From Flavobacterium odoriferum (GTDB taxonomy: Bacteria; Bacteroidota; Bacteroidia; Flavobacteriales; Flavobacteriaceae): a stretch of DNA of 64,000 bases. The stretch's first letter is position 1; every line of letters starts with the position of its first letter. The DNA lies in assembly GCF_025499515.1 (NCBI RefSeq), contig NZ_JAMKFA010000010.1:175048-239047 (forward strand), read 5' to 3'. The notes beneath the pieces are model-generated. The model was given only the letters and a program-made list of their open reading frames with translations, was not told where the DNA came from and made no database searches. The position numbers and the translations under genes are program-made. Shown here in pieces: positions 63,358 to 64,000 of this stretch.

Positions 63358-63744
63358 ATGAAGTTTCAGTTTCGTTTAGCCTACTACTTATTTGGATTAT
63401 TTTTAGGAGCAATATTTGTAATTTGGTTTTTAAAAGCAAAAGCAAATGATAAAGGTGTAGAATTTTGCTACTTACCAAATTGTCGTGTTTTAAAAGATTT
63501 AAGAAGTAAATCGTTAGATATTGATACACTTGCTAAGAAATCTTTATCTGAAAAATGGGTTACAATGGAAGATATTAAAGAAAGTTTACGCTATGGTGAT
63601 GTAGATTTTGGTAAAAGTAACGAACCATATAAAAAAGGTAAGATTTATGTAATTGAAGGCAAAACTGCTAATAATGAAGAAATTACCATTACAATGGTAA
63701 ATTACACTAACAAAGTCTTGTTAGAAAAGATAGAAAAAAAGTAA
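63358..63744 (+). CDS. Membrane-anchored DUF4258-like protein
   Basis: 128 residues. One N-terminal membrane helix (AYYLFGLFLGAIFVIWFLKA) is followed by a short linker with two Cys (EFCYLPNCRV) and a soluble DUF4258-type domain (MEDIKESLRYGDVDFGKSN, VIEGKTANNEEITITMVNY). Function unknown. It has its own consensus promoter with 16 bp spacing and is followed directly by a tRNA promoter. Confidence 0.8.
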   Translation: MKFQFRLAYYLFGLFLGAIFVIWFLKAKANDKGVEFCYLPNCRVLKDLRSKSLDIDTLAKKSLSEKWVTMEDIKESLRYGDVDFGKSNEPYKKGKIYVIEGKTANNEEITITMVNYTNKVLLEKIEKK

Positions 63745-63761
63745 TTTTTTCTTCAAAACAC

Positions 63762-63791
63762 TTGCAGAAACAAATATTCCTTGTATATTTG
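63762..63791 (+). promoter_or_regulatory. Promoter of tRNA-Val
   Basis: TTG (63762-63764), 19 bp spacer, TATATTTG (63784-63791). Confidence 0.75.
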
Positions 63792-63826
63792 CACTCGCAA
63801 TACGGTAATAGTAAAGCAATTTATTG

Positions 63827-63904
63827 GGGCGATTAGCTCAGCTGGTTCAGAGCACCTCGTTTACACCGAGGGGGTCGGGGGTTCGAACCCCTCATCGCCC
63901 ACCA
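63827..63904 (+). tRNA. tRNA-Val (TAC), CCA encoded
   Basis: GGGCGATTAGCTCAGC start, anticodon stem CCTCG/CGAGG with loop TTTACAC, T-arm GGTTCGAACCC, acceptor closing ATCGCCC then A and encoded CCA. It differs from the Ser-Pro-Arg operon, whose tRNAs lack CCA. Confidence 0.96.
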
Positions 63905-63908
63905 AATT

Positions 63909-63938
63909 AAATCCTACAGAAATGTGGGATTTTTTTAT
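63909..63938 (+). terminator. Terminator after tRNA-Val
   Basis: AAATCCTACA (63909-63918) pairs with TGTGGGATTT (63923-63932) with one G-U pair, then T's. Confidence 0.82.
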
Positions 63939-63956
63939 ACGCCAAATTTATTTTAT

Positions 63957-64000
63957 ATGCCATATACTGTTTACATCCTTCACAGTCTAACTAAAGACAA
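63957..64000 (+). CDS. Start of a GIY-YIG nuclease family gene (partial)
   Basis: The ATG at 63957 opens MPYTVYILHSLTKD and runs off the window. The M-x-x-TVYIL start is the usual beginning of the small GIY-YIG (UvrC/IVS-like) proteins that are abundant in Flavobacteria. Only 14 residues are visible, so the call rests on this short match. Confidence 0.6.
   Translation, partial: MPYTVYILHSLTKD

Noticed and set aside
63781..63990. 69-residue frame over tRNA-Val
   Set aside because: It translates the tRNA-Val gene itself (SAGSEHLVYTEGVGGSNPSSPT is a typical tRNA artefact).

Overview
The window is AT-rich chromosomal DNA that looks like a Flavobacteriaceae genome, most likely Flavobacterium or a close relative. 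Pointers are the recurring Bacteroidetes -7 promoter box TAnnTTTG (often with an upstream TTG/TTTG 19-21 nt away), near absence of Shine-Dalgarno sequences, a PorX-type type IX secretion regulator, a T9SS sorting tail on a secreted nuclease, a fused E1 alpha/beta branched-chain dehydrogenase, and Bacteroidetes-type TamB, LptD, MCE and AcpH proteins. Most of the window is housekeeping backbone. I see no prophage, transposase, CRISPR array or rRNA.

Layout. 0-7.2 kb (minus strand): two tandem secreted Cys-containing paralogues, two iron-sulfur redox proteins flanking a small HAD-like protein, an MCE/MlaD protein and two tandem N-acetylmuramoyl-L-alanine amidases. 7.2-10.3 kb: lptD and ridA. 10.3-18.4 kb: glmM (minus), then acpH, a ClC channel, a Fic enzyme and uvrA. 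18.4-25.7 kb: a frameshifted esterase, a LOG-family protein, a small secreted basic protein broken by a nonsense codon, a T9SS-exported endonuclease I protein and an inactive-looking M1-like protein. 25.8-28.2 kb: fused branched-chain 2-oxoacid dehydrogenase E1. 28.2-35.2 kb: a complete trpEGDCFBA operon preceded by a leader peptide with three consecutive Trp codons and a terminator hairpin. 35.2-40.5 kb: NfeD-like protein, flotillin, an ABC ATPase and an ABC permease fused to a thioredoxin domain. 40.6-49.5 kb (minus): yaaA, mgsA, an N-acetylglucosamine-kinase-like protein, gap, pfkA and tamB. 49.6-56.1 kb: tsaD, rsmE, DUF4159, an M43 lipoprotein metalloprotease, an AI-2E transporter, a THUMP-like methyltransferase and a small secreted protein. 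56.3-57.6 kb (minus): a DUF2971 gene and a Ser-Pro-Arg tRNA operon. 57.9-64 kb: thiolase, an NlpC/P60 peptidase, porX-tsaE-ald, a DUF4258 protein, tRNA-Val and the start of a GIY-YIG gene.

The most notable items are the tryptophan attenuator at 28.25-28.43 kb, the ABC-2 permease/TlpA-like thioredoxin fusion at 38.3-40.5 kb, a thrice-repeated 12-mer around the bkd-E1 promoter, two dyads upstream of the M43 protease, short repeats shared between distant intergenic gaps (two of them inside the trp operon), near-identical terminator stems at distant loci, and three reading-frame lesions (esterase, small basic protein, probable tamB start) that are either real decay or sequence errors.
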